Shown: positions 11,093 through 23,565 of the stretch, piece after piece | How positions within the stretch are numbered: the stretch's first letter is position 1 | Layout: the number at the start of each line of letters is the position of its first letter | Source of the DNA: Reticulitermes speratus | Taxonomy: Eukaryota; Arthropoda; Insecta; Blattodea; Rhinotermitidae | Assembly (NCBI GenBank): GCA_021186555.1 | Contig: JAJKFL010000012.1 | Coordinates: 23,571,711-23,635,710, forward strand | Direction: 5' to 3' | DNA length: 64,000 bases | Notes under the pieces: model-generated | Databases searched by the model: none | The model's input: the letters and a program-made list of their open reading frames with translations, nothing else | Told to the model about the DNA's origin: nothing | Translations under genes and position numbers: made by a program

Positions 11093-14000
11093 TTGCAGCC
11101 ACAGACAGCGTTGTGGTGCACAGAACTGTGTTGTGCTGCACTGACACCACAGGTACAGCAGTATGCAGCCACAGACAGCGTTGTGGTGCACAGAACTGTG
11201 TTGTGCTGCACTGAAACCACAGGTACAGCAGTATGCAGCCACAGACAGCGTTGTGGTGCACAGAACTGTGTTGTGCTGCACTGACACCACAGGTACAGCA
11301 GTATGCAGCCACAGACAGCGTTGTGGTGCACAGAACTGTGTTGTGCTGCACTGACACCACAGGTACAGCAGTATGCAGCCACAGACAGCGTTGTGGTGCA
11401 CAGAACTGTGTTGTGCTGCACTGAAACCACAGGTACAGCAGTATGCAGCCACAGACAGCGTTGTGGTGCACAGAACTGTGTTGTGCTGCACTGAAACTAC
11501 AGGTACAGCAGTATGCAGCCACAGACAGCGTTGTGGTGCACAGAACTGTGTTGTGCTGCACTGAAACTACAGGTACAGCAGTATGCAGCCACAGACAGCG
11601 TTGTGGTGCACAGAACTGGGGTTGTGCTGCACTGAAACTACAGGTACAGCAGTATGCAGCCACAGACAGCGTTGTGGTGCACAGAACTGTGTTGTGCTGC
11701 ACTGAAACACAGGTACAGCAGTATGCAGCCACAGACAGCGTTGTGGTGCACAGAAACTGTGTTGTGCTGCACTGAAACTACAGGTACAGCAGTATGCAGC
11801 CACAGACAGCGTTGTGGTGCACAGAACTGTGTTGTGCTGCACTGAAACCACAGGTACAGCAGTATGCAGCCACAGACAGCGTTGTGGTGCACAGAACTGT
11901 GTTGTGCTGCACTGAAACTACGGTACAGCAGTATGCAGCCACAGACAGCGTTGTGGTGCACAGAACTGTGTTGTGCTGCACTGAAACTACAGGTACAGCA
12001 GTATGCAGCCACAGACAGCGTTGTGGTGCACAGAACTGTGTTGTGCGTGCACTGAAACACAGGTACAGCAGTATGCAGCCACAGACAGCGTTGTGGTGCA
12101 CAGAACTGTGTTGTGCTGCACTGAAACACAGGTACAGCAGTATGCAGCCACAGACAGCGTTGTGGTGCACAGAACATGTGTTGTGGCTGCACAGTAACTG
12201 TGTTGTTGCTGCACTGAAACTACAGGTACAGCAGTATGCAGCCACAGACAGCGTTGTGGTGCACAGAACTGTGTTGTGCTGCACTGAAACTACAGGTACA
12301 GCAGTATGCAGCCACAGACAGCGTTGTGGTGCACAGAACTGTGTTGTGCTGCACTGATAAACTACAGGTACAGCAGTATGCAGCCACAGACAGCGTTGTG
12401 GTGCACAGAACTGTGTTGTGCTGCACTGAAACTACAGGTACAGCAGTATGCAGCCACAGACAGCGTTGTGGTGCACAGAACTGTGTTGTGCTGCACTGAA
12501 GACTACAGGTACAGAAGTGTTGCTGCACTGAACACGTCGTAGGTGCACAGAACTTGTTGGTGCACGAACTGGGGCAATACAGGTACAGCAGTATGCAGCC
12601 ACAGACAGCGTTGTGGTGCACAGAAGACAATGTGTTGTGCTGCACTGAAACTACAGGTACAGCAGTATGCAGCCACAGACAGCGTTGTGGTGCACAGAAC
12701 TGTGTTGTGACTGCACTGAAACTACAGGTACAGCAGTATGCAGCCACAGACAGCGTTGTGGTGCACAGAACTGTGTTGTGCTGCACTGAAACCACAGGTA
12801 CAGCAGTATGCAGCCACAGACAGCGTTGTGGTTGCACAGAACTGTGTTGTGCTGCACTGAAACTACAGGTACAGCAGTATGCAGCCACAGACAGCGTTGT
12901 GGTGCACAGAACTGTGTTGTGCTGCACAAACTCGGTCAGATGCGCACGAACACAGGTACAGACTAGTATGCGCACACGGGACAGCGTTGGCACAGAACTG
13001 TGTGGTGCACAGAACTGTGTTGTGCTGCACTGAAACTACAGGTACAGCAGTATGCAGCCACAGACAGCGTTGTGGTGCACAGAACTGTGTTGTGCTGCAC
13101 TGAAACCACAGGTACAGCAGTATGCAGCCACAGACAGCGTTTGTGGTGCACAGAACTGTGTTGTGCTGCACTGAAACACAGGTACAGCAGTATGCAGCCA
13201 CAGACAGCGTTGTGGTGCACAGAACTGTGTTGTGCTGCACTGAAACCACAGGTACAGCAGTATGCAGCCACAGACAGCGTTGTGGTGCACAGAACTGTGT
13301 TGTGCTGCACTGAAAACTACAGGTACAGCAGTATGCAGCCACAGACAGCGTTGTGGTGCACAGAACTGTGTTGTGCTGCACTGAAACCACAGGTACAGCA
13401 GTATGCAGCCACAGACAGCGTTGTGGTGCACAGAACTGTGTTGTGCTGCACAGAACTGTGTTTGCTGCACTGAAACTACAGGTACAGCAGTATGCAGCCA
13501 CAGACGCGTTGTGGTGCACAGAACTGTGTTGTGCTGCACTGAAACCACAGGTACAGCAGTATGCAGCCACAGACAGCGTTGTGGTGCACAGAACTGTGTT
13601 GTGCTGCACTGAAACCACAGGTACAGCAGTATGCAGCCACAGACAGCGTTGTGGTGCACAGAACTGTGTTGTGCTGCACTGAAACCACAGGTACAGCAGT
13701 ATGCAGCCACAGACAGCGTTGTGGTGCACAGAACTGTGTTGTGCTGCACTGAAACTACAGGTACAGCAGTATGCAGCCACAGACAGCGTTGTGGTGCACA
13801 GAACTGTGTTGTCGCTGCACTGAAACTACAGGTACAGCAGTATGCAGCCACAGACAGCGTTGTGGTGCACAGAACTGTGTTGTGCTGCACTGAAACACAG
13901 GTACAGCAGTATGCAGCCACAGACAGCGTTGTGGTGCACAGAACTGTGTTGTGCTGCACTGAAACTACAGGTACAGCAGTATGCAGCCACAGACAGCGTT

Positions 14001-14312
14001 GTGGTGCACAGAACTGTGTTGTGCTGCACTGAAACTACAGGTACAGCAGTATGCAGCCACAGACAGCGTTGTGGTGCACAGAACTGTGTTGTGCTGCACT
14101 GACACTACAGGTACAGCAGTATGCAGCCACAGACAGCGTTGTGGTGCACAGAACTGTGTTGTGCTGCACTGACACCACAGGTACAGCAGTATGCAGCCAC
14201 AGACAGCGTTGTGGTGCACAGAACTGTGTTGTGCTGCACTGAACTGTGTTGTGCTGCACTGAACTGTGTTGTGCTGCACTGAACTGTGTTGTGCTGCACT
14301 GACACCACAGGT
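11093..14312. repeat. 70-bp minisatellite, about 45 units
   Basis: The unit is GTATGCAGCCACAGACAGCG TTGTGGTGCACAGAACTGTG TTGTGCTGCACTGAAACTAC AGGTACAGCA. Variants at the ACTGA(A/C)AC(C/T)ACAGG site are zoned: GACACC at the left edge (11140-11350) and right edge (14100-14300), GAAACT/GAAACC inside. Units around 12180-12590 and 12920-13010 are scrambled. At 14219-14302 a 20-bp subunit CTGTGTTGTGCTGCACTGAA repeats about four times. Because 70 is not a multiple of three, many frames are open on both strands (up to 321 codons on minus); none looks like a real protein. Confidence 0.98.
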
Positions 14313-14334
14313 ACAGCAATCCCATTACAGGCCT

Positions 14335-14585
14335 GGGCAGACCCTTAGGGTTCCAGGAGGTTGAGGCTCCCAGATTTGTAGATAATCGGCACATGTCAGC
14401 CCTAAGCACCGGCCGTCTTTACGCCCCAGGAAATACTCCTGGTACTCATTTCTGTTAGAGGCTGAGTCGACCCCAGGGCCATAGTGCGACCGGAAGGATT
14501 ATGTCAATGAAAAATTCCAATGACACCATCGGGAATAGAACCCGCGACCTTCCTGCTTGTAGCGCAGTGCCTCAATCAACTGATT
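14335..14585 (-). mobile_element. SINE related to family A with a different tRNA-like head
   Basis: On the minus strand: GAGGCACTGCGCTACAAGCA, B box GGGTTCTATTCCC, spacer, then TATGGCCCTGGGGTCGACTC, TGAGTACCAGGAG and GGGGCGTAAAGACGGCCGG. The body matches family A but the head does not, suggesting a subfamily with an exchanged 5' part. It directly abuts the 70-bp array. Confidence 0.75.
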
Positions 14586-15476
14586 GACACCACATTCTCG
14601 CCAAAATAACCTATCGCCTCAGTTCGAGACGTATGTCATCGAAATATGCCTGTACGAACGTCTGACCATTAGCGTCGTCTGTCAGGCCGCTGTGAGCGCA
14701 AATAAACGCGCTGACACGTGATCATCCTACATTCGTTTTGGTGTGCATCTGTCATGACAGACCCTTCTGTACATAGCCCTCATGACATGGCTCAGTAAGC
14801 CAGTCTGTGCTCCCAATTTCACATCTCGTCCCGGAGACCGGCTACACCAAACGGTTTTAGTCAGTCCTTCTAGGCGAAATCAGCGATCATATTCCCAATC
14901 TCACAGCTGGAATGCTTACACCCACAGCCTTTCCAATGCATTATTCATGATCACTCGATGCTAAGTGGCTACCTACTGAAAGTATCGTTAATAAGTCACA
15001 AGTAAATTGCGGGTGGGTCTTGAACCACATGTTTAGAACCCAACAGCAAGCTGAAGTGAGCGAATTCAAACCGAACAGCGGCTTGACATGGTCAATACGA
15101 GGTCAAAGGAGGGACTACAGAGGTCACCACTCTACCAGTATCAGAACCATTCAAAGACGTTTTTCCAACTAGACAGGTTATGTATCATCGACCGGTCGAT
15201 TAGCAGGTAGCCTATTTAAAGGCAGCGCAGAGACCGACGGAAACATACAAGTGGTCAGATATGCCACAAAAGCTGTCAGCTGCAGGCGGCAAAGCGTCTT
15301 CTTTAGTCAATGGTGTACAGTTTTACGAGTATTCCACAAGGCTCTACACATCGCACACAAAACTTCACTTCAAGCGGCAAACCTTCGGACTTGTGCTGGA
15401 GAGGTGACCGGTTCGAACCTCGACTGGGACACGGACTGTCATCAAGCTACAAGTGCCCCCAAGCTATTGGCCATTC
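14586..15476. other. No supported gene
   Basis: Ordinary sequence. GGTTCGAACCTCGACTGGGA at about 15411 resembles a B box and may be a worn SINE head. Confidence 0.4.
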
Positions 15477-15640
15477 CACCAATGCTACACGTAAGTTCCT
15501 CCTGCCAGCACCATTCCACCAATGCTACACGTAAGTTCCTCCTGCCAGCACCATTCCACATCTACACAATTCTCTCGCACCATTCACATGACACGTAAGT
15601 TCCTCCTGCCAGTACCATTCCACCAATGCTACACGTATAT
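15477..15640. repeat. 40-bp tandem repeat, about 3.5 units
   Basis: The unit CACCAATGCTACACGTAAGT TCCTCCTGCCAGCACCATTC is present twice exactly (15478 and 15518), then in a partial, rearranged form to 15640. Confidence 0.9.
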
Positions 15641-15656
15641 TTCATTCACAAAACAC

Positions 15657-15682
15657 CTCTCTCTCTCTCTCTCTCTCTCTCT
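15657..15682. repeat. (CT)n microsatellite
   Basis: About thirteen uninterrupted CT dinucleotides. Confidence 0.97.
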
Positions 15683-16285
15683 CGGTCACTCCATCACAAA
15701 TACGGTTTGTAAATGTTCCATTCGTAACGTCGCTCAAAAAACCAACACACTGCAAACGAATTATAATCGTTTTATAATATATGTCAGTCGATATAGTGAA
15801 TGGCCACGGGCACAGTCCCTGCGACGAAACCAGGTCTCTGGCCACGGGTAAGGGGTGAGGGGCGCGAAGCTAACTCACCTCTACCTTCGTGCGAATAATC
15901 ATGTGCGCTCAGGCTCCTAGATACTTGGGAGGCCTCCATACTGCTTCTCTGCGTGATATACTAACTAGGCACAAATCCCGGGCAACAGCTCGCACGGCCA
16001 ACTAAATTTTGTACGGTGACGTCAAATAGTTGTGAGTTCTCAGTATGCAGGTTGCTTCATGTGCCCCTGTCGCGACTACAACTTTGAAGTGGTTCCTAGA
16101 GTTTTAGAAAATGTGTGCACGACTGCATCGTAAAACTATTACTAACCTTCGTTTACCTTGAAGATGGAGGCAGCAGGTCCTGCAGAAACGTCGATAGCTA
16201 CATATACCGTACCGTAAGGAGACATGTCCGAACCCTGTAGTCTTAAATATTTACTGCAGTATGCACTTCAAAGCTCAGGAACTGG
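15683..16285. other. No gene; repeat-tail motif
   Basis: No exon recognised. 16150-16200 reads CTTGAAGATGGAGGCAGCAG followed by GTCCTGCAGAAACGTCGATA, similar in layout to the CTGANRA-stem-GAAAC hairpins listed elsewhere. Confidence 0.4.
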
Positions 16286-16289
16286 CTAC

Positions 16290-16580
16290 CTATGGCCGCG
16301 ATAGCTCAGTCGGTATAGCTACTCGCTACGGGCTGAACGGTTCGGGAATCGAATCCCGGCGGGGGCGAGATTTTCAGCACCCGTCCAGACCGACCCTGGG
16401 GCCTACCCAGCCTCCTGTACAATGGGTACCGGGTCATTCCAGGGGATAAAGCGGCAGGGGCATGGCGTTGACCACCCATCCCTATCTAGCGCCGAGGTTA
16501 AAGAAAGAGTAGAGCTATACCTCTACTGCCCCTCTGGGCCTTCATGACCTGTTGTAGGGAGAACTGTACCTTTACCTTTC
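16290..16580 (+). mobile_element. SINE family A, near full length
   Basis: Complete tRNA-like head with CGATAGCTCAGTCGGTATAG (A box) and GGGAATCGAATCCCGGC (B box), followed by the full body and the tail TGTACCTTTACCTTT. CACCTATG after the tail resembles CTACCTATG before the head, a weak target-site duplication. Confidence 0.92.
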
Positions 16581-17282
16581 ACCTATGCACCACGTCGGTA
16601 GTGCTGATTTCAGGATGTTTTGAAAGTCACCTCCAAAGACATGATATTCATACCAACGGTTATAAAAACGGAGACATGAGTCAAGACGTCATCAGCGGCG
16701 ACATAATACGATGAGATACAGAATGCCTGTTTCTAAAGACCGATGCGCTGCGTCCTCTTACGTCACGACTATCGATATCACGAAACGCAGAATAAGCTGC
16801 TAGCAATTACGTCACTCAGCGAACTCTGAACATCGGGTTCACACACAAAGCGACAGGCTGCCGACCCAATTAGCCCGCACGTCAGAAAGATAATAGGGCT
16901 GGCTTTATTTTCGTCCAAGGAAAACCTCTACGTTACAGGAACGGCGATAATTACAGCCCGGGAATCATGCGAAGTTCTCAGTGGCGAAAGTGCAATCGGA
17001 GCCATCTTTCTTCGCATGGGAAATACTGCATGACATCGAGATAACGTTGCGCTGTCGGCCCTTCCGGCTGGCCTGAAACTGCGCCTGGTATTGGGGGGCG
17101 GGGGGGGGGGGGGCAGCGTCCTGAACGCTGCAGAAGTGTGTGTCAGCCCGCCTGTGTACTACTGCACTGCACTGCCGTCAGTCTGCACTCTCCCAGCACC
17201 ACGCCGACAGCACGAACCAAGGAAGGCACAGTGCGCACAGCAACAATCACGACGGCCCAACTGCTCACTGTACGGCGTACAG
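16581..17282. other. No gene; long poly(G) tract
   Basis: 17095-17113 is almost pure G with one C. Nothing else recognised. Confidence 0.5.
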
Positions 17283-17568
17283 ATACCGCGATATCGTTGT
17301 CGGTATAGCGACTAGCTACGGGCTGGCCGGTCCGGGGATCGAATCCCGGTGGAGGCGAGATTTATTGCAGCCGTCTAGACCAGCCCTGGGGCCCACCCAG
17401 CCTCCTATACAATGGGTACCTGGTCTCTTTCCCAAGAGTAAAGCGGCCGGGGCGTGGCGTTGACCACCCACACTCATCTAGTGACAGGGTTAAAGAAAGA
17501 GTAGAGCTATACCTCTACTCCCCCTTTGGGCCTTCATGGCCTGTTATAGGGAGAACTTTACCTTTACA
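17283..17568 (+). mobile_element. SINE family A, near full length
   Basis: Starts CCGCGATATCGTTGTCGGTA with a mutated A box, retains B box GGGGATCGAATCCCGG, and has the full body ending TTTACCTTTAC. An open frame across it (17140-17463) is not a gene. Confidence 0.92.
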
Positions 17569-18233
17569 CATTCAATGTGTGTTTTTTCCTGTGTACAAAT
17601 GTTCCGACGAATCTCTCTCTCTCCGATACATACTTCGCGACTTAGTGCTCGAGATGTGAAAGTCTTCGTCACTGCCGTCTAATCTCAACTGCACCAATAC
17701 TATAAGAAGTCAAGAACAACCGTTCGGCGGTACTCTAAATTTTACATTCCGACGAAGAGACATGCACGGGCTTTTCCAACGTTTAGTTTCGAACAGGCCG
17801 AACATGAAGGCTTCTAGAACCAGAAGAATATTGTTAGAAGGCCTGTTCAGTTAACGGCTCGCAGGTCGATGTGGCCAGCGAGACGCTGCGGGCTGTCTTG
17901 CTGTGGGAATGCACATGGCGACTCACATAAGTTGCACGACAGATCCCCCCAGCCCAGCTTCTTCAGGTTACGGCCAGACACAGACTGCCACTTTTCACAT
18001 GATAAGTCCCAGCAGTTGAACTGTATTTAAACAAAGTTTTCTAATGGCGTCGCGTAAGTATTACAGTTTAGCAATTTTCTGTTACAGTTCTAAAAAATTT
18101 AGTCTTTCGAATTATGAGACCCCGCGTATAACTTCTGTTTGTTGCCTTTTAACAGTGTTTAACTATAAATACAATCGACTCACTATAGACTACACGCGAC
18201 TCCGTCATAACGGCCTAACGTAACACTCACGCG
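17569..18233. other. No gene recognised
   Basis: No exon, RNA gene or named repeat seen. Confidence 0.4.
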
Positions 18234-18241
18234 GTCTATAG

Positions 18242-18588
18242 CAGGGGTCGCCAAACTGCGGCTCGCGAGCCACATGCGGCTCTTTGACATATAATGTGCG
18301 GCTCGCGGAAATATGTTGGCTGAGCTCCTTTTTGCATTACAATTCATATAAAAGGTAAATAAAACATTTTCACACTCTATAATTATTTACCGGTATAAAC
18401 TGAGAGTCCACTGGATTAAAACGTAAGTTTAATGTTCGTGGTGAGTAAATATATTTAAGAATTTTTGTAACAAAATGTGCGTGTAACAATAAAAATGTGT
18501 GTGTAATATTTGTTCGTGTCTTGTGGCTCTCAAACATCTGAAGTTTATCGTATGTGGCTCTTACGTTAAGCAAGTTTGGCCACCTCTG
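18242..18588. mobile_element. hAT-superfamily MITE with 8-bp duplication
   Basis: Terminal inverted repeats CAGGGGTCGCCAAACT and (minus strand) CAGAGGTGGCCAAACTT bound a 347-bp element with subterminal GTGCGGCTC/TGTGGCTCT repeats. It is flanked by GTCTATAG (18234-18241) and GTCTACAG (18589-18596), an 8-bp target-site duplication with one mismatch. CAGGGGT..CCAAAC termini and 8-bp duplications are characteristic of hAT elements. No transposase is encoded, so it would have depended on an autonomous partner. Confidence 0.93.
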
Positions 18589-18596
18589 GTCTACAG

Positions 18597-20320
18597 TAAC
18601 CACTAAAACCTGGGTCATTAAAGACGGCCTCCACTGAAACCGGGGTTGTGACGTCACTCAAAAAACAAAGCTCTATCGAACTATCGGTACCAGGCAACCA
18701 TGTCAGCCGGGTGTCACTCAGTCACTCCACTACACCAAGGGTGTTACACAGAGCACCCAGTTTGTGTGTGTGTGTGTAGGGGTCCCAGTGCTTGCTACTG
18801 ACGTCACAGACCGTCTTTGCTTGGAGGCAGGCAGCGCCGAGTTGGTCGCTAATCCGGTCCGCCGCGAGCTGTTGTACTGCATTGTAGTGCAGCTAATATT
18901 TGGTTGTTACTAGCCTCATTTATAGCAGGCGCTGGCATCGCGACGAACGAGCTATCCTGGTGAAAGCATGCACACTACGATCTGAAGGATTGTTACTATA
19001 CATTTTATACCTTAACACGTACCGTACAAGTGTTACGGTTTTCGAGATAATTATACCAAAACGGATTTGTATGTCGTGTCACCTCGTATCTCAAAAAGTG
19101 TGTAAATAATTTGGCGCACATTTGATACTGCATGTGCCTGCAGGTCTGTTGCACGCTATCTGCTGGGTGGCGTGGCGTGTGGGCATCGACGAATTTAAAA
19201 TTTAGAAGTAGTAACAGGGCGAAATGTTGCCATCTGCGAGCTTATACGTTACCAGGTCTTCTGTGCAGTGCACGGTATCACTGCGCAGAGGGCAGCATCG
19301 TCACTGCCTGACGTGTTTATCGCGATGCACATGGTGCTTTATGCCTTAGCAACAAGACTGTCATGTCAGTACAAAGTCCACGCACATACATTCGCAAACA
19401 GTTGGTCAGCCCCGATCCGGGTCCACGGCCACAATACGCACCTACGAGAAGCAGAATCTCACGCACAACCAACGACTGTAGTTCGTGTCGCAGGTGATGC
19501 AGGATGTTTTATTTGGGGCAGGTACAGTACTTGTTACAGAAACATCTAGAATGCAATTCTTTATCGTACCTCCAGCCAGTTTCCTGTAAGACAGAGCCCT
19601 GTTCGTGTGGATGGCTCCCGTTGACCCGCTGTTGCCGGTTCTACTGCAATCTCCGTCTCTGTCTTGGCAAGGCAAAGCCATAACGTGCCCCAGTAAGCCA
19701 CAAGTAGTCAGCATGCAGCTGCAAGCGGACTACAACACTGGGGAGGGGCTGGGTGGCTGCAATGTTGCCATTCTCTGGCAGAGGTCACCACGAATTGTTC
19801 TGTTCCATTGCACGGCTTGCACGAACACTAAGTGTCTGTCCTGTCTGTCTCTCCGTCACTCGATCACCTGCTATAACCGCATCCAAGCCGCGTCCTGTGT
19901 GGCAAAAATGGGTTCCGATGTGCATGGTGTGTCAGATGTGTGTTCACACAGCTATCAAACATCGTTATGAGGTGTGACACCGCATCTTAGGCACACCCTA
20001 TCTAAGTTTCGCATGAAAATTCTGCCTCTATCTCCAGTATAGAAGGGACTGATACCCGGACCAGAGTAGCTGTTTTCCCACCTTTTACCCTCAGAACGAA
20101 ACATCCAATTGTCGAAACGCTGTGTTAGCACGAATGGTATGGATGGACATGAATGTTGTAAAATTTTGAAATTCTGAAAATGCTCCCCGTTTTCACGAGC
20201 GGGGGGTGTCCGCGGAAAGCATCCGCATACACACCTACAAACACAATGTACGTTTTCGAATTTTAAAAAAATTACACACCCAAAACATCAAAAATAAAAT
20301 GTCCTAAAAAAATATATGAG
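18597..20320. other. No supported gene
   Basis: Contains a short (GT)n at about 18763 and several unrecognised open frames of up to 121 codons. Nothing identifies an exon. Confidence 0.4.
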
Positions 20321-20324
20321 GCAG

Positions 20325-20470
20325 ATCCGATGGGGCCGTGGATTCTTTCCCAGAGAACACAGAGGCCGGGACGTGAAACTGACCACTCATCTCTGCCTGC
20401 TGTCGAGCTAAACGATGCATGGAGTTTTGCCTCCACCCACACACGCCTTCACGGCGTGATGCTTAATTAA
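20325..20470 (+). mobile_element. Degraded SINE family A 3' half
   Basis: GATGGGGCCGTGGATTCTTT, AGAGGCCGGGACGTGAAACT and GACCACTCATCTCTGCCTGC follow family A body order. The head is missing. Confidence 0.55.
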
Positions 20471-20509
20471 GTACAAAATTAATTTCAGCTTTACAAAACT
20501 ATAAAGTTG

Positions 20510-20815
20510 GTCACTCACACCCCTGCAGCCGGAGCTGCGTCATCGGTATAGTTACTGGCCTCTAGGCTGGGCAACCGACTTCGTGTCATTCGATTTCCTA
20601 CAGGGGCAGTTTTCTGTCCCGCAAACCGTCCAGACGACTCCGGAACCACCCAGCCCCCTGCCCAATAAGTACCGGAGGTTCCTTCAGGAACCGGTGCGTG
20701 AAGAAACTGACCATCCACCTCCTAGTGTCGAAATTAACAGCGAGTGGAGCTATACCTCTAAACTCCCCACATTACTTCATGGCGCGTACAGGGTGAACTT
20801 ACCCTTAAAAAATCA
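20510..20815 (+). mobile_element. Old, diverged SINE family A copy
   Basis: GGAGCTGCGTCATCGGTATA (degraded A box), then CCGTCCAGACGACTCCGGAA, CCACCCAGCCCC, CAATAAGTACCGGAGG, GTGGAGCTATACCTCTAAAC and CTTCATGGCGCGTACAGGGT occur in SINE order. The 126-codon frame over it is not a gene. Confidence 0.7.
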
Positions 20816-21089
20816 AACAGTTGTCCCTGTCCATGTCACGAAAGGCATAAAGCGGAACGAATGGACGAGAGTTGTCAACCTCACGCAGCAGGCTGGGTGT
20901 GCCTCAGGTTCGGTGTGGGCGATTTCGGAGAAGAGAAAATCTCTTCCTCCTACCGGGATTTGAAGTCCAGACAGTCCAGCCTGCAGCTAGTCGCTGTCCC
21001 GACTGCTTACCTTTACGTATGCAACGTGCATCTCACCCCAAGGCAACAACGCAGACTGGGGTGTTAGTGAACAGGGTGTTAGGGAAATA

Positions 21090-21415
21090 TTTGGGCATAA
21101 GCAGCAGCGATTGAAGGAAAGTTAGAAGGAAGGATAGAAATTACGGGAAGACGAGGGAGAAGACGTAAGCAGCTGCTGGATGACCTTAAGGAAAAGAGAA
21201 GATACTGGAAATTGAAAGAGGAAGCACTAGATCGCACCCTGTGGAGATTTCGATTTGGTAGAGGCTACGGACCTGTCGCAAGACAGACTACAGAACGACT
21301 GAATGAAGCAGCAGCAAGTGGGCTAGCAACCCCAGTTTCTTTAGCGAGACTGCTTGGAGTTACAGCAACAAATGATACACATCACACTACAACACTTTCC
21401 ATTCAAATGTGAATA
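21090..21415 (+). mobile_element. LINE polyprotein C-terminal fragment
   Basis: The plus strand encodes GRRGRRRKQLLDDLKEKRRY, then WKLKEEALDRTLWRFRFGRG and YGPVARQTTE. This is the recurrent C-terminal segment seen downstream of insect LINE reverse transcriptases (EGKIEVTGRRGRRRKQLLDD-type). The frame is fairly intact, suggesting a younger copy than the others. Confidence 0.8.
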
Positions 21416-22109
21416 CGCGCACCTCTGACGTGCGATATTAAAGCTTCAACACACAGCGCAACAGAATGTACAGGCACAACTTGGAGTTCTGCACGAGGCG
21501 CATACAGCAGCTAAAGCTTTAAGGAATAACTGTGAAATTACGAAATCCAAATTTACTTGTGTACTTTAAGAGAAACTTAGAATGTGGATTCGAATCGAAC
21601 CCAAAAAATCTACAGCAATATTCTACGTGGCTACCGTGCATATTGGTAAGTGTACGGACCAGATTTCTTATCACCTTTGGGTGACCTTGATTCGGTCCGC
21701 GCAATCAAACGCAACCGACACAACAGGCACTGCTTGCGGTCTGCCAGTGTACGCCGTTTTGCAGATAACTGCGGAGTGAGACAAATCCACTTTCTCCTGT
21801 GCGTGAATCTGTAACAACTGGCGCAGATGCAACCCGCTAGCCACTGGCACACAGACCGTCCGAACCTGGCAACACACAAAAACTTTTCCGCACACGGCAG
21901 GGTCTACAGCAAACGCTCACCGTGTAAACCGTAACGATAGTGTTCATGTCATCAATCCAACGCGACGGACACGTGAAATTTTTAGACAGAAATTACATTA
22001 ATAAAACCAGAATATTTTAACACATTTTGTCATTTTTCGCTCAAATGCTCACATTCCACATCTTCACGTGGCCGCCATATGTGAATCATGAGCAGCTTAT
22101 GAATGAAGG

Positions 22110-22425
22110 GTTGTAAAAGGGTAAAAAAGATTATTGGGGTAATCAAATGGAAGATGAGATGGGCACGGCATATGGCACGCATTGGAGACAAGTGAATGTA
22201 TTCAGCGTTTTGATGGTAAAGCATCTGGGAAAGGAGCCTCTTGGAAGACCTGGGCGTAAAAGGGAGGACAGTATTACAATGGATTTTTAAAAGCAAGGTC
22301 TATCTGGCGCAGGATAGAGAAGAGTGTGGAGGGCTCTTTTAATATTATTATGGAACTTCGGGTTGCGTAAGTGTAGGCACTTCCTGGGCTACCTGAGGAA
22401 CTAGTCTGCAGCTAGCAGACTCTGC
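22110..22425 (+). mobile_element. LINE 3'-end fragment
   Basis: The translation gives VIKWKMRWARHMARIGDK, then KEPLGRPGRKREDSITMDF, the usual I+.++MRWAGHVARMG ... G+RPLGRPR+RWEDNI region, with frameshifts and stops. The tail (AACTTCGGGTTGCGTAAGTG ... GCAGACTCTGCTAAACGAGG) is probably LINE 3' UTR. Confidence 0.8.
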
Positions 22426-23550
22426 TAAACGAGGTTAGCCGATTTCATGGAAACTGTAAAGCCTTTGAAACCTCGTCGGCAGAGCGCGTGCACAGAGAAA
22501 CACTCAGCCATCGACATAACACCACGTCCCAGAAGACCTGAAGCCTCATGAGTATTCCTATTAGGAAATCACTATGACGATTATGCAGTTTCACGTGAGG
22601 CCCGCTCATGTGCAGACGACAGTCGCTCGCTTGGTCAACACGTTCCCCACCTCTCAACGCACCGTGTACACAACAGCACCACTGAACCTTGAACACACTC
22701 AACACCGTGACACGCTACAACTTCAAGACACTTTAATATTATCAGTGCTTCTATGCCTACGTCCGACTATTGTGATGCCTGTCAACATATTTATTCCTCC
22801 ACGTATGTTACATGTTCCGTACATCATCATCCTTTATGTAATGATTCTAATTATTCACCGATGAATAAAAATTACAAAGGTCATCGTCATTCAGGTTTCT
22901 CCCCACTCATCTGATCTTATTTCTAAATTTACGTCCAAATACGGGTGCACTTTGTACTTGAAACACTCTCAGATAAGACGCAATTTCACACCCATATAAA
23001 ACGGTAGCCATCGTCTCTTCCGAACGTTGCCAACAGTTCGAGGGTCTGTATGGTATCTAGTGACAGACAGACAACACATTACGCTCCAATCACCAGAAAG
23101 ACTTTTGCCTTGACAGCGTGCGTTAGGCTCCGTCTCACTCGCTGGCCTTGCGGAAAATATAAATAGGTCCTGTAAAACACGTGGTTTACTGTAACTGCAA
23201 AGTGGTCTCGAACAAATGCAATTCAACTCTTATCAAAACATTCTCACGAAAGCCGATGGAGATCGTAATGCAGCCAATTATTTTCCACTTGCATTTCTTT
23301 AATCTGAAATGTTACAAATTTTATGTACTTCCTGAGCGGCAAACCCGGAGGATTTTCTAGCTCAGGGTCTGAGTTCCTATCTCAAGATGACGTCACCGCG
23401 TTTCTACAGCACTCTCATCAACTGTTCTCACTGCAGACAGTAGGTCCAACACTGCCAGTCAACTACAGTTGCTTAACACACTGCAGCAAACATTATAACG
23501 ACTAAAGGCACCCACATCACTCGATCCAACATTACAGCGTTTCGCTTTAG
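22426..23550. other. No gene; repeat-tail motif
   Basis: 22480-22560 on the minus strand (GAGGCTTCAGGTCTTCTGGG, GTGGTGTTATGTCGATGG) resembles the 6670-6900 repeat. No other structure seen. Confidence 0.45.
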
Positions 23551-23565
23551 TACAGGTAAGCTCAA

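Noticed and set aside
10767-13959. Long open frames of up to 321 codons on both strands through the 70-bp array
   Set aside because: 70 is not divisible by three, so an open unit cycles all frames. Peptides are plain repeats with many Cys and His, without start context, splice sites or known domains.
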